64,000 bases of DNA from Agapanthus africanus. Taxonomy: Eukaryota > Streptophyta > Magnoliopsida > Asparagales > Amaryllidaceae. The notes beneath the pieces are model-generated. The model saw nothing but the letters and a program-made list of their open reading frames with translations, made no database searches and was not told where the DNA came from. The stretch is from positions 505,551,176-505,615,175 of the forward strand of contig CM057347.1 of assembly GCA_030015575.1 (NCBI GenBank). Direction: 5' to 3'. Below, piece after piece: positions 11,571 through 23,312 of the stretch (the first letter of the stretch is position 1; every line of letters starts with the position of its first letter). A program made the position numbers and the translations under genes.

Positions 11571-12768
11571 ACACTAAACGAGTGTAGTGTAGTCAAAGCG
11601 GAGAAGGTGAGGGCAAGAAAACGTCAATGGAGAAATACGATAGGAGGTGGGTGAAAAAAATGGATTCTGGCGACAAAGGGCAAGTTTTTGTAAAAGTTTT
11701 TGGTTTTGTGTTTTTTTTTTAGAAAGAGCTTTACAGAAATATGTACGGACTTACGGCTTCAAACAATCACAGACAAAATATGCACAATCACACCTAGATC
11801 TAGGGTCACCTGGGTCAGCTAGACAGCTCCTAACTATTCCAAAGGGCTAGAAATAGGACCTCAAACCGTCTCTTCTCCGCCGATTGTGGCTAGGTAAGTG
11901 CCAGGTAAGTGGGAGGCTCCCCACTACGTAAGTAGTGGTCCTAATTAAGTAACCACTTGCCTTGGACACACTTGCCTAGACACCGCAAAGTCAAGATAGG
12001 ATAAACGGTCGATACCTACAACCAGTCCTCTGTCCTATTGAGCGCGACGTTCTTAGGGCTGAGTCTAGTATTTTTTAATTAAATAATAGTCAATGCATAT
12101 GCCTTTTGTGATTTCTGGGGTCCTGGGAAGGGTGATGAAATCCCCACCCAATCTGGATTGGTTTCAAGCCCCTTAAAGTCCGATTAAAATATGCAAAGCA
12201 GTAACAATCAACTGCAATCAAATTTTTTTTTTTAAGCGCGGCGCAAAGAATCCTGCACAAAAAACAATTTATTGGAAGGGGGAAGAGAGTTTGCGCAAAG
12301 AATGCTGCAGAAAACACAGTTCGGTGGAGTTCAGAGGAGTGGGGAGGAGATAAAAAAGACTCACAGAAAGTTTCAGTCTCTGAGGCCAGCAAGTGGCCGC
12401 GGTTCCGTGGCTATAGCCTGCTTATGTCGCGGTTCCGCTGCAGTAAAGTTGAGTTGGGCTTTGAAATTCCTGTGATATGCTGGGTTGGGTGTCCTCTTCT
12501 TGTCTGGAGCTCATGAATCTTGATTTGCTTACTGGGTTTGCTCCAGAATTTTACAGTAAACTGTTGCTTCCGTTTTGATCAAACGCGGTGTAACCGCGAG
12601 ATATGGGTCTAACTTCCCTTGTCTTTGGCACTGAACTCGACCTTATTTTTATCCTGCACACTTGCACAAAAACTAATCAAAATAACAAGATGATTTTTAC
12701 AATATATTTTTTTTTTCGGTTATATTCACAAATTAACCCAAAATTACACAAAGAAATAAACTACCGTC
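11571..12768 (-). other. Athila 5' untranslated leader
   Basis: The leader lies between primer-binding site and gag start. No ORF is supported; the longest (12392-12090) has no recognisable domain. It includes a poly-A/T run near 12220. Confidence 0.6.
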
Positions 12769-12786
12769 TCCCCGGCAACGGCGCCA
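12769..12786 (-). other. Athila primer-binding site (tRNA-Asp type)
   Basis: The minus strand reads TGGCGCCGTTGCCGGGGA two bases inside the 5' LTR. This is complementary to the 3' end of plant tRNA-Asp and is the usual primer for Athila-type elements. It fixes the LTR edge at 12789. Confidence 0.9.
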
Positions 12787-14524
12787 TTTGATTGTTGGGA
12801 TTTTGCGTGTTCAAGTTTATTACCGCAATCAAGACGGTTTCGCTTGTAGCTAGCCGGTTGAGTACGGGTCGTCCGCAGGGAGATGGGAATCTTTTTCTAT
12901 GTGCTTTAACGAGTTAAGTCCAAATGTCCAGGTTTGTTTGAGATTAATTATGTGCTAAAATGTTATATAAAGAGATTTTGTTAGGGTTAGGATTAGGTTA
13001 GTTTGAGTTAGGAGTCGCTCACTTCTTTCGTTACCACTCTTAATATCGGTGTTACGGTAATCGAAAACAACGGGAATTAGCACGACTAGGAAGGAACTTA
13101 CGAGTATAAGGTAGGCTTTCCAACGCTTAAGTTCTTCCTTTTGGTGCTTGTCCGTCCGTTCTTGGCTCTTAGCCTTAACCTCCAGTTAATTCAATCACAA
13201 CCGGTCTCATTAAGGAATCACCGCTATCATGTAGGATAGGATGCCGTAGGGAGCGGATTGTGGTTCAATTAACGGGAGTCCGAATTAAGATGTTGGGTAA
13301 GGAAAGAGTGAGAGAGATTTCCTTCTCTCAAACTTTTCTTATCCTACCCTAACAAGTAAGAAACTACTCACCCATTACAAGAAAAAGAAAATACAACAAA
13401 AGGAGGAAGATAGAATGAAAGAGATTAGAAGATTACAACTAGCTATTTGAGACCTCACCTTGGCAAGGATCAAGCTTAAGCATCATTGTTGTTAAGGATA
13501 AAGAAAAAGAGAACAAGAAAGAAAGAAACAACAAATAACAACTAGATTAGCAAATGAAAAAATACAAGAAATTATAATTAACAACATAACAAGACAAGAA
13601 TGAAAACAAAAAGAGCTCTTTTATTCATCACTTTACTCGTGAAACCTCACTACAAGATTTTAATGGAGAAAAGATGAAAAGAGGAAGAAGAACAACAAAG
13701 TATATCTAAATCCTAATACAAGAATTAGCACCCTTGGGTTGGCAATGTTCTGAGCTATTTATAGGCAGGAAACTGGAAAACTAGGGCAATAATCTGCCAC
13801 CTAATAAAAGTACCAAACTACCCCTGAAAACGTTCCATCTGCCGAGCCCATATGGCCGCGAATCCGCGGCCTAGACCCCATATTTGCCGAGGATCCGCAG
13901 CCATATAGAGGAATTGGCTCCTCAAATTTTGTGGTTTTCCCTGGTTTTCTGTACTCTTTAGTGTGTGTCACGCCCCGCTTCCCAGAGTACGCAAGATTGG
14001 GCACGTGACATAGCCAACCATGCTACCTGTGGGTAGGAAGTATCCATCCACAGTCACATTACGGCTGTAGAGATATCAAGAACAAGATAAAACTATCTAA
14101 AACACATGTCCAAATCCAGAATAACAAGAGTCAATGATAAATGCGGAAGCAAATGATCCAATACAATAATAGAAAAGTATGTCCCATAATGCGGGCTCAC
14201 ATCTGGAAATAAAAATGCGGGAAATAAAACTAACCACTACAGGACTCACAACTCAGCCTGCTGGCTGAAGTACTCCTGCTCGGACAGCAACAGTGGTAAA
14301 GGATCTGGGCCATGCAAAACCCAGACGTCAGCGCGTCATGTCAACCAATAATATAATATGAACAGTATAATAGGCAATGCAGAAATAAACATGAATAAAG
14401 CAATAGTATGAAACAAGCAGTGCAGGGTAGTGTGCAGTGGGTAACTAAACTGTCTTATCGGGTTTTCTATCCTAAAGTCTTTGAAATCAATTCGAGTAAT
14501 CCTCCATGTAACTCAAAGGATATG

Positions 14525-14672
14525 TCCCGTTACCCCCCGGGACCACGGATCAGGAAGATAGGAACCAATAATGGTTCTGTCCCGTTGCCCCCCGGGACCA
14601 CGGATCAGGAAAATGTAAGAGTCACGAATGGCTCTGTCCCGTTACCCCCCGGGACCACGGATCAAGTAATAC
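14525..14672. repeat. Three copies of a 55-57 bp unit in the Tekay solo LTR
   Basis: The block tcccgttRccccccgggacc followed by acggatcag recurs at 14525, 14580 and 14637. The related LTR near 59250 has only a single weak counterpart (gtggtcccgggcatgcacggga), so the unit has multiplied in this copy. Confidence 0.8.
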
Positions 14673-16225
14673 CCTTTTAAGTTACACTTTAGATTACCCT
14701 TTTGATTTCCCTATACCCCCAGGTTATATGTGTCAGGTCAGGTATTCAGTAGTCAAGGACTAATGCCAACACAGGATCAGGTAACAGGTCAGGTTTGTCT
14801 GGATAGACAACAGGAATGGTCCATGATGGACTCCATGTCAGGTTTGTTGGCATTAGGCATGAGATTAGGTAACAGGTCAGGTCATGGTACATCAGGTCAA
14901 GTCGATAGTAAAGGGTACCATACCAGGTGCATCGGTATATATATATCATGTGTAGCAAGGTCAGGTCAAGATGTAACAAAATCGAGGGTGTGCTCACAAC
15001 AGGTATATAATCGAACAGGGATTAACAGCAGGAAATAAGCAATAAATTAAACAACAATAAGCAGTTCATTTAATCACAATAGTGCATTAACATGGTGCAG
15101 TCGTTATATCATATTAACAGGTTTTGGGCACCCCTTGCGGTGCAATAGATCACATGATGATGCAATACCGTTATATCAATATCAAAATGTAATAGAACTA
15201 CATGTGTAGAGGCTATCATCCTTTAAACGGTAAAATGTGATTAACGGGTAAACTTCGTTATTAGGGTTAAAGTGGCAAACTGAAATTTTAGGTTAACTGT
15301 AAAATGATATATGTCATATTGCGACCAAATGAGAAAACAACTATTCCGAGTTAAGTTTTGCAGGTTTAACGAGTCAAAATATTTATAATTGCATAGTATA
15401 GTATGTAGCAAGTGATACTTGCCTCGACGGTTCGCGAACCGGGAAAAACGGACGTAACGTCGGCGGAAAAACACGCGACGGACGCACGGTCCATGGATTG
15501 TACCCAAACAACGAACAATGGGACCACGCGGATCGGGGTACCCTGCTGGAAAGTCAGGTCAAGTCGTCGGCACGGCCGGATTCCGGCGAGATGCAAAACA
15601 GCGACAAAGACCAACCAGAGGGGAAAAGGAAGGAGGAAAGTGAAGGGAAGCTTACTGGGATTGCAAAGGTTGCGACAGCGATGGGGTCGACGGCGATGGG
15701 GCGCCGGCGAGGAAGCTGCAGGCGGCAGACTAGGCTGCAGGTGCTGGAGGAGGGAAGATGGTGAGGAGGGAGAGGAAGTGATCGGGTCTGGTGCGCAGGT
15801 GAAGAGGAGGTGATCGGCGGTGGCGCAGGTGACGACGACGAGGGTCAACGGCGGCGTTTCCGGCCAACCAGAGAAGGTGCGGGGGTTGCCGTGGGGTCCC
15901 TGTTGCGGCGCCGGGCACACGGGAGCAGGAGGGGATGTCGAGGTCGGAAAGAGGGGCGAAGGTGAAGGTGCTGGTGTCGTCGGCGACGAGTTGCGGCGGC
16001 GACGGGCGAGCAGCGATGGGTGCAGGTGGCGCGGCTATGGCGTAGGTGCACGGGGACGTGGGGAGAGGAGGAAGGATGTGTCGAGGCTGAGGAGGCAGGG
16101 ATCCCGGCGGTGCTAGCGCCGGCGTTGGGGCTCCGGTGGCGACGGGCACGGTGGCTGGGCTAGGGTTCGCGATGGGGTAGTCTCGTGAAGGGTTCTGGGA
16201 ACTAAATGAAGAAGACAGGATATAT

Positions 16226-16345
16226 ATAGGGATAGAGAGAGAGAGAGATAGGGAAAATTTGAGAGAGAGAGAGATACGAGAGATGGAGAGAGAAAGAGAT
16301 AGAGAGAGACGTTAGAGGGAGAGAGAGAAACACACGAGGAGGGGC
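16226..16345. repeat. GA microsatellite in LTR
   Basis: Runs of gagagagagaga and gatagagaga fill this stretch of the solo LTR. The CT-rich tract at 57476-57675 in the right-hand Tekay LTR is the equivalent in opposite orientation. An (AT)n run follows at about 16440-16461. Confidence 0.85.
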
Positions 16346-17308
16346 CCACGGAGGTTTAACCCTCATGATTGGCTGAGATTTCTTTTTGGTTAACAGATTT
16401 GATTTTTTTATATTTAATAGATTTAGTTTAACAGTAGGATTGTATATATATATATATATTATAGTTTTGATTATTTTATTAAATTGGGATTTTGGCGCTA
16501 AATGAAACATTTCCAAATCGCGCCCGGGTTGTGTCCAAAAATTTGAAATTTAAATAATAGAATTTTAAACGGGTTCCAAATTTTAAAATAAAATGTTTTA
16601 TGATTAAAAAGCATGCCCCCAAGTCGGACACTTGCACGCGCGCGTAGTCGTCCAAACTCGCCCGTTTCACCGAACGGGATGAGAACTCGACGCACGGACG
16701 CTACCACGCGGCTAGTGGTGATGAGTAGGCCAAGATAGATATTTTTAATTTTACTTTAGGTGTTAAAATTTGTCATCTGCAGAAATGACTTAGCCAGTTA
16801 AAATTTTACAGTAAGATCCAAACAAGCAAGATAAATGAAATGAGCAATGTCAAACACTCAACCAGTAACAGAAATAGTAGTATTAGGCTCGGGTGTTACA
16901 GTGTGGTATATGTTGTTTCTCAAAAGCTCTTCACAATTTTTCCAGAATTTCAGCAGATCAAAAGGTGATGTGATGTGGATCTTTTGCCATGATTTTTCTT
17001 GAGCTCCGTGTAGACATGTTGGATATTGTGTTGACATTGTGCTTTGTGCATGAAAATGATATCGATTTTCCATTTTGTCCCTTAAACTGGTGTGCGGCAA
17101 CATACGGATAGAGAGCGCAGACCCGTGTTTTATCTGTGGTTGACAGTAATTCGGAATTTGTCGTGCTTTTCCATGAATTTCACTTTTTAGAGCTGAGAAC
17201 CTATATCCTGCAATTAACTAGCAAACACGGCTCAAGAGTACCTACCGATAAGCAATGTGATAAAAATTGGGCGGTATAAAAATGCAAAAATATGATATGA
17301 ACAGTCAT

Positions 17309-17813
17309 CTTCCTGCGCTGTATACACATGAAGTATTGTCGTCCCGTCTTCCACGCTGGGCCGTGGCAAGGTTTCGAAGAGGATAGACCACTTGTTATTG
17401 GTCGAGTAGGATGAAGCCGGCTTGCTTAGGGTGTCGGCTTGGGCATTGAGCTGCCTGGGTATTTGCTCTATCTGGACTTCGTTGAAGTTCTTCCAAAGTT
17501 TTCTTACCTCGGCCAGATATTTTACCATTAGTGGTTCCCGAGCCTCGAAGTGGCCGGTCACTTGGCCAACGACTAGGGCTGAGTCACTGTGGATTCGAAT
17601 TGTCTTCAGCCCCAGCCCAGAGGCCATGCGAAGTCCGGCCAGCAGGGCCTCATACTCTGCTGCGTTGTTTGAGGTCTTGAATCCGAGCTTTAGAGAATAT
17701 TCCATTTCTGACTCGTTCGGGCCCCGAATGATGCGGCCGGCGCCACAGCCTTCCTCGGTTGAGGACCCGTCGACGTAAATGATCCACTCAGGGACCGAGT
17801 CGGGTCTCCCCAC
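17309..17813 (-). pseudogene. Tat A RNase H
   Basis: RNase H removes the RNA template during reverse transcription. The frame is open from 17813 to the Athila junction. The catalytic set is visible: D in YVDGSSTEEGCGAG, E in NNAAEYEALLAGL, D in IHSDSALVVGQV and D in NAQADTLSK. The apparent extension beyond 17309 is Athila LTR sequence, not part of this protein. The frame continues in the fragment at 2432-1948. Confidence 0.9.
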
Positions 17814-19203
17814 GATCGGTCGTTGGGCCGCGAGGGGAGGTGCGGACTCCGGTTCCTTACTGGGGATGGTACACTCGACGATAAAATCGGCCAGGGCTTG
17901 TGTTTTGATGGCCTACCTCGGGCGGTATTTTATGTCAAACAGGGACAGCTCTCACCTCTATTTCTCTAAGCAGCCTGAGGATTCGAGCGAGGCTAGGATA
18001 GCCCCCAGCGGGCGCTCGGTGAGGACGGGGATAGTGTGCGCCTGGAAGTAGTGTCGTAACTTCCTTGAGGCCACAACGAGTGCCAAGACAATCTTCTCTA
18101 TGGCTGGGTATCTCATCTCTGCGTCTTTAAATGTGGCTCACGTAGTACACCGGCTTCTGCGCTCCGTCGACCTCTCGTACGAGCATTGAGCCCGTTGCTT
18201 GATCGGATACCGCCAGATTTAGTGAGAGTTCGTCCCCTTCAACTGGTCGAGTTAGCAGTGGTGGTGTCGCAAGGTGTCTCTTTAGTTGGTCAAAGGCGGT
18301 CTGGCACTCTTCGGACCACTCGAACCTCAGGATTTTCCTCAGAGCTTTGATGAATGGGAGGCACTTTTCCCTAGACCTCGACATGAAACGGCTCAGAGCG
18401 GCTATCCGCCCTGTCAGTCGCATGATTTCGACTTTGGTCTTTGGCGCGATCATGTTGAGGATAGCGTCGATTTTTTCTGGGTTAGCCTCGATCCCACGGT
18501 GGGTGACCATGAAACCGAGGAATTTTCCCCCGGTGACCCCGAATGCGCACTTGGCGGGGTTCAGTTTCATCTTGAACTTGCGGAGTACCTCGAAGGCCTC
18601 GTCCAGGTCCTTGGCGTAGTCGGTCGACGAGACTGATTTGACGAGCACATCGTCGACATAAAATTCCATGTTCCTGCCGATCTGTGGCTTGAACATGCGG
18701 CTGACCAACCGTTGGTACGTGGCCCTGGAGTTCTTGAGTCCGAAGGGCATCACCTTGTAGCAGTATACCCCCCGGTCCGTTGTGAATGCGGTGAGATCTT
18801 CGTCTGCCGGATTCATACGGATTTGATTTTAGCCGGAGAAGGAATCCATGAAGCTCAATAGCTCATGGCCTGCCGAGCTGTCGACGAGCTGATCTATCCG
18901 AAGTAGGGGATAGTTGTCTTTGGGGAAGGCCTTGTTGAGGTCGGTGAAGTCGACGCACATGCGCTACTTCCTGCTTGACTTCTTAACCAAGACGACGTTC
19001 GCTAGCCACTTTGAATAGGGCACATTCCGAATGAAGTTAACGGTGAGGAGCCAATCTACCTCGTCCTCGATAGCCTTCTGTTTGACCGGGGCGAAGCTTC
19101 GCTTTTTCTGTCTGACGGGTCGGGCCATAGGATCTACCCCGAGCTTGTGAGATATAACTTTGGGGTCGATCCCAGGCATGTCAGCAGGCGCCCAGGCAAA
19201 CAC
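17814..19203 (-). pseudogene. Tat A reverse transcriptase (broken)
   Basis: RT begins near 19203 with FAWAPADMPGI and QKKRSFAPVKQKAI. Stops or frame loss occur near 18964 and again at SFSG followed by TAA near 18830 (a tyrosine is usual there). From 18816 the frame is open for 229 residues with DRGVYCYKVMPFGLKN and catalytic FYVDDVLVKS. It ends at a stop near 18127. The connection to RNase H (18126-17814) is frame-disrupted. It is homologous in type to Tat pol but inactive. Confidence 0.88.
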
Positions 19204-19335
19204 GTCAGAGTTGTTTCTGAGGAAATGAACCAGGTCATCTCGCTAAGGTCCTGTCAGAAGCGACCCGATCTGAACGAGTTTTCCGCCGTTCCCTTCTATG
19301 AGGGGGACCTCTGTCAGAGGCTCCACCGGGGTCCC

Positions 19336-20547
19336 TCAGACCTCTTTTTGCTCGTCTCGAGTGTCCAGAGAACCCCTGATGTCACCCTCACCTTCGACAT
19401 CGTCGACCGACTTCTCCGATGAAGAAGTTGAGGTGAAGCAAACCTTTGCAATTCGCCGGTCTCCATAGACCCGACCTATCACGCCCTGGTCGAAAGGGAA
19501 TTTCATCGCTAGGTGGTAGGTCGATACCTGGGCCCGGAGAGAGTTCAGCGTGGGGCGGCCGAGCAGGATGTTGTAGGCCAATGGAATTCTCGCTACGATG
19601 AATTCCACCGGCACTATCCGCGTATGGCCGGCCTCCCCAACGTTGAACTGTAGAGCGATTACTCCTTCCGCCGGGATGGAGTGGTTGGTGAATCCTGAAA
19701 GGACGTGGGAGGTCGTTCTCAGGTCTACTGCGGTGAGCCCCATCCGCAGAAAGCAGTCGTAGAAGAGGATGTCCGCCGAGCTTCCCGAGTCGACCAGGAT
19801 CCTGTGCATCTCATATTGATGGACCTGAGCCGTAATCACCAGGGGGTCGTTGTGGGGCAGGGATATGCCATGAAAGGCCCCATCGTCAAAAGTGATCGGC
19901 TCGGTCTCTCTGGCTTTCTTCTTCGGCCGGCTGTCGGCCGAAGCGGCCGGCGTGGGGCGCTGAGTCTCGTAGGTACTCGACGTACCCCTCGCCGTCATGA
20001 CCATAATTTTGGACGAGCCTTGGTTCCCTTCGGTGAGGTTCCTTATGCCCCCCGGTGGGGTTGTTTTTGAGCTGCCGTGGAGAGTCTCGCGTGCGTGACC
20101 CCGTCGAAGGAGGGGGTGCCGGTCATGCCTGCGAACAGGTGAGCTGACTGCCACCACCTCGGGAGGGACAGGGGTGCGACGAGACTCGGGGCGAAACTCT
20201 CTGGTGTAAGACCTCGGAGCCAAACGGAGCGGCGCCCACTGAGTTATTGCATATGTCGGCCCGGAGGACCCGCGGCTATGGGAGGTAGCGAGGCGATAGT
20301 CGGCAGTGCCGGTGCGGACGGAGTCTTCCCTCCCCCTGTAGGGGTCCCGGTCCCGAGGCGGGGGAGCGGCGACCTGGGGGACTTGCCCTGCCGTTTGGAC
20401 GCGGATGAGCGCCTCGATAAAGGACGCGAGTCGGTCTATTCGGCCGGCAAGGGCGCTGATGGCATTCGGTGGAGGAGGTTCGTCCGCGCCTCCATTAAGG
20501 ATGAGGCAGCGGCTAGTGCTAGGATCGTCGTGATGATCGCTAGCCAT
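19336..20547 (-). pseudogene. Tat A gag N-terminus joined to protease
   Basis: A single 403-residue frame starts MASDHHDDPST. About the first 90 residues look like a Tat gag head (AISALAGRIDRLASFIEALI). The capsid core that normally follows (several hundred residues) is missing, and an Arg/Pro-rich stretch leads straight into protease. Protease has the active site ILVDSGSSADILF, the flap-side block and NILLGRPTLN. The frame stays open to an acidic tail. The internal deletion would prevent particle formation. Confidence 0.8.
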
Positions 20548-20593
20548 TGGACTGAGATCGGAAGTTCAACTTTTGTTTTTGTGGAATCAAGAT

Positions 20594-20638
20594 TTCCCAC
20601 GGACGGCACCAGCTGACGCGACCCGGATCGCGCCAAGA
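20594..20638 (-). other. Tat A primer-binding region
   Basis: Between LTR and gag the minus strand has two TGGYGC blocks: TGGCGCGATCCGGGTC close to the LTR and TGGTGCCGTCCGTGGGAA further in. The second resembles the usual Tat primer site but lies about 27 bases from the LTR. The spacer may be a small duplication. Which one serves as primer site is unresolved. Confidence 0.5.
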
Positions 20639-21371
20639 TGTTGCCTTCCGTTGATCTGCTGATGGCGGTGACAGATGGCTGAGATTGGATCTGGAGGCAG
20701 GCTCCTGAAGCGTGTGGATCTCAATGGATTTGAGGTTGTTTGGGCCGAGCTACCTGCAAGGAAGTCCCGGGGTGGTTGTACCACCGAGGACCCTCCAACG
20801 GTCAAGTTAGAGAGGAAATCCGAGCAGGGTAACGACTTAGTGGAGTAAAAATGGCTTACTTAAACCATCTGAAGAAGGGGTTTATATAACGGTGGCAGCA
20901 GGAAGGGCAGGCGCGAGAATCACGCCGGCCGTTACGCTCCCGACATCACGCCCGCGTGATGAGCAGGATCTCCCATTAATGGCGAGACAGGCTCGGTAAT
21001 GGGGATCGTGATGGCGTGGAACGTGGGATGTGGCCGGCGGATATCTCATGTATGGCGAGATTCGCGGGATGGAGGTTGCGCCTGTGAGCGGTGCCGTTGG
21101 TCAGTCGATTAGACCGAGAAAGATAACCTCGGCGGGAGAGCTCGTGGACGAGCGGGAGAGCCGAGGTATCTTGGTTCTGCGGTAGCCCGAAGACGAGCTG
21201 GGAGACCGAGAAGGCCAATTGTGCTGGGGGCTCGGAGGTGAGCATGCGTTATTTGTAGGACGGGCGTGGGAGTGGTCTGGTCGGCCATTGTAGACCCTTT
21301 CTTGCATGCTCTGGGATACGTCATCTGCCACGTGTCAGGATCTGAGAGATCACCGATATTGAGCATCATCA
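20639..21371 (-). repeat. Tat A 5' LTR
   Basis: A 733-bp LTR beginning TGATGATGCTCA on the minus strand and ending ...GGCAACA. It shares its start and several internal blocks (gtgtggatctcaatgg, gagctacc, tcaagttagag) with the LTR at 23313-24150. A minus-strand TATA box (TATATAA) lies at 20881-20889. The P450 start codon is only 17 bases beyond its outer end. Confidence 0.85.
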
Positions 21372-21388
21372 AGAGCCAAGCAAAGGCC

Positions 21389-22832
21389 ATGGAAATGGTG
21401 GCCATCAATGCACACCAGGAACTAAAGCAGGATGAAAGCCACATGCTCATGGCGGCACTCGCCGTAGCCATTGCTTCGGCATACATGATGTGGGTCTGGG
21501 TGCTGACCCGAAGCCTGTCCGGTCCGAGAATGTGGCCTCTCGTCGGCAGCTTACCGAGCCTCGTACTGAACCATTCCCACATGCACTGACTGGATCGCGC
21601 AGAACCTGCGGTCCACGGGGGCCGTGGCCACCTACCAGACCTGTATCCTCTCTCTCCCCTTTCTGGCCAGGCACCAGGGGAGACGATCACCTGCAACCCG
21701 AGGAACCTGGAGCACGTGCTTCGACAACTACCCCAAAGGCCCGATGTGGCAGTCGGCCTTTCACGATCTTCTAGGACAGCGCATATTCAACTCCGACGGC
21801 GACGCGTGGCTCATTCAGAGGAAGATGGCCACTCCCGAGTTCCCGATCCGGATGCTTCGCCAGGCGATGGCAAGATGGGCGAATCGCTCGATCAAGGACC
21901 GATCTGGCAAATTTTAGGGGGGTCACTGTGAGAAAGCAGGAACCAGCGCGGGTGTTGACCTGCAGGATCTTCTGCCGTGTCTCACATTCGACAACATATG
22001 AGGGCTTACATTCGGAAAAGACCCCGAAACGCTCTCCCCTGAACTCCCAGACAATCCGTTTGTGAGCTCGTTCGATGCGGCGACTGAGGCTATGTTGCAA
22101 AGGCAACGCGTTTCCTACCTCGATCCTACAGTGGATAGCACTCAACTTTCTGCTCGCTGGCATGTCGTCAGTCGCCCTCAGCTGGTTCTTCTACATCGTG
22201 ACGCAAAGGCCCGACGTGGAGAAAACACAGTAGCGGAAATCGCTTCAGTGTTTGAAACAGTCGAAGGGATCGAACACCGACAAGACAAGTGGGTGCTGGA
22301 GAGGCTGGTGTATCTGAAGGCGGCATTGTCCGAGATGCTGAGGCTGTACCCTTCGGTGCCCGAGGATTCGAAATAAGTGGTGGCGGACAATGTTTTGCCC
22401 GATGGAACGATCGTGCCTCCAGGTTCGGCGATCACCTGCTCGATCTATTTGGTCAGGAGAATGGAGCCTATCTGGGGAAAGGACTGCATGGAGTTCAAAT
22501 CGGAGAGGTGGCTTGCAACAGACAATCAAGTCGAGGTCCGTTTTGAACCGGCCAAGGACGCGTACAGGTTTCTGGCATTCAATGCTGGGCCAAGGACGTG
22601 CCTCAGAAAGGACCTGGCTTACTTGCAGATGAAGGCTACCGCGTCCACTGTGCTTCTGCGCCATAGGCTGGAGCTGGTTCCTGGCCACAGAGAGGAGCAG
22701 AAGATGTCGCTTACGCTGTTTGTGAAGAACGGGCTTCGAGTTTATGTGCACGGTAGGGACCTTGATGCCGTCGAGGTCGGGGATCCAAATTCAAAGGGCG
22801 GGATTCACAGTGACACTGCAATTGCTACATAA
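21389..22832 (+). pseudogene. CYP86-like cytochrome P450 (fatty acid omega-hydroxylase) pseudogene
   Basis: The intact family is an ER-anchored haem monooxygenase that omega-hydroxylates fatty acids for cutin and suberin. A hydrophobic N-terminal anchor is followed by [58 protein letters not shown]-helix NFLLAG..SSVALSWFF, ExxR (SEMLRLYPS, 22332) and haem loop [14 protein letters not shown] with cysteine at 22599-22601. Breaks: a 1-bp insertion near 21586, frameshifts near 21680-21720 and around 21905, a stop after LTFDNI, a deletion of roughly a hundred or more residues before the I-helix near 22110, loss of two residues (usually RD) in the oxygen-binding groove, P to S in PERW, and a stop after PEDSK near 22375. 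It is the only host-type gene seen. Confidence 0.93.
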
Positions 22833-23312
22833 AGAAAAGTTCTGTTTCTAAATTAATATTGTGGATTTCAGTTTGAAGATTGGTTGTTTGAGACGCAGGT
22901 GACAGTTTTGTGTTCAACATTTAGATTTTGGTAAAAATTGTTTACATCCATATGCAATTTTCTAAAATATACATTTCCTTGTGGGGTTTGAATTTATATA
23001 ATTGACGGCTATATAATGTGATGATCTTGATGCCGCTGGTGGAATGTGCGCTCCAGAAGATTGCAAGTAAGAGGAAACGTGAGAATTCTATGTTCTGATT
23101 AGTTGCACGAATAACTTCTATGATTTATTAATTAAACTTAAAAATTAAAACTGTACCAGTTCCAACCTAAGAATGGAAAATGGACAGTGACCTCTCTCAC
23201 ATGGATGAGCAGTACTGGTCCAGGGACTAACCCATGCCGCTGCAGCTAGGGACCCTCCACAAATACAGTGCCTTTGCCCATGCCGCTGCAGCCAGGGACC
23301 CTCTACAAATAC
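22833..23312. other. Spacer between P450 remnant and Tat B, with a short repeat
   Basis: AT-rich sequence that probably includes the old 3' flank of the P450. A 36-bp block (cccatgccgctgcagc...caaatac) occurs at 23231-23266 and again at 23277-23312. The second copy ends exactly at the edge of the Tat B LTR. No gene is seen. Confidence 0.6.

Larger units (their letters stand above)
13966..16900 (-). mobile_element. Tekay-like solo LTR (2.9 kb)
   Basis: This starts TGTCACGCCCC and ends GGTGTTACA, so it is a minus-strand LTR. It is bounded by GTGTG at 13961-13965 and 16901-16905. Its left end is recognisably the reverse complement of the LTR end at 59700-59816 (ctctgggaagcggggcgtgaca and the cacaggtagcatggttgg block), so it belongs to the same broad family as the chromovirus at the right of the window. 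No internal region remains, as expected after LTR-LTR recombination. Its open frames (for example 15366-15920 minus) are low-complexity. Confidence 0.9.
2433..17303 (-). mobile_element. Athila-like Ty3/gypsy retrotransposon
   Basis: A structurally complete but mutated minus-strand element. Both LTRs, a tRNA-Asp-type primer-binding site, gag, protease, RT/RNase H, integrase, a polypurine tract and a GTCAT target duplication are present. The integrase C-terminus has the Athila signature [18 protein letters not shown] and the gag has the family's NFEIKP block. The 1.7 kb between integrase and 3' LTR, where Athila elements often carry an env-like ORF, holds no convincing ORF. Length is about 14.9 kb, of which 2.9 kb is a later solo-LTR insertion in the 5' LTR. 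Confidence 0.92.
12789..17303 (-). repeat. Athila 5' LTR, interrupted by a solo LTR
   Basis: The LTR halves are 12789-13965 and 16901-17303, separated by the insertion 13966-16900. Joined, they parallel the 3' LTR at 2433-4006. The outer end ATATGAACA is followed by the GTCAT duplication. Confidence 0.9.
1948..21371 (-). mobile_element. Tat element A (Ty3/gypsy), split by the Athila insertion
   Basis: This is a minus-strand Ty3/gypsy element of Tat/Retand type, judged from its RT, RNase H and integrase style. Order along the minus strand is 5' LTR (21371-20639), primer-binding region, gag N-terminus fused to protease (20547-19336), RT (19203-about 18127), RNase H (17813-17309), then the Athila insertion, then the integrase zinc-finger region (2432-about 2090). 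The integrase core and 3' LTR are missing: recognisable integrase stops near 2090 and unrelated sequence follows. The gag core is also deleted. Confidence 0.8.

Noticed and set aside
15366-15920. Minus-strand 184-codon ORF in the Tekay solo LTR
   Set aside because: It has Pro/Ser/Arg-rich biased composition in a GC-rich part of an LTR, with no domain. The LTR at the right of the window has no matching frame of the same kind.
22245-22751. Minus-strand 168-codon ORF over the P450
   Set aside because: It is the shadow of the plus-strand P450, whose haem-binding and ExxR motifs are clear.
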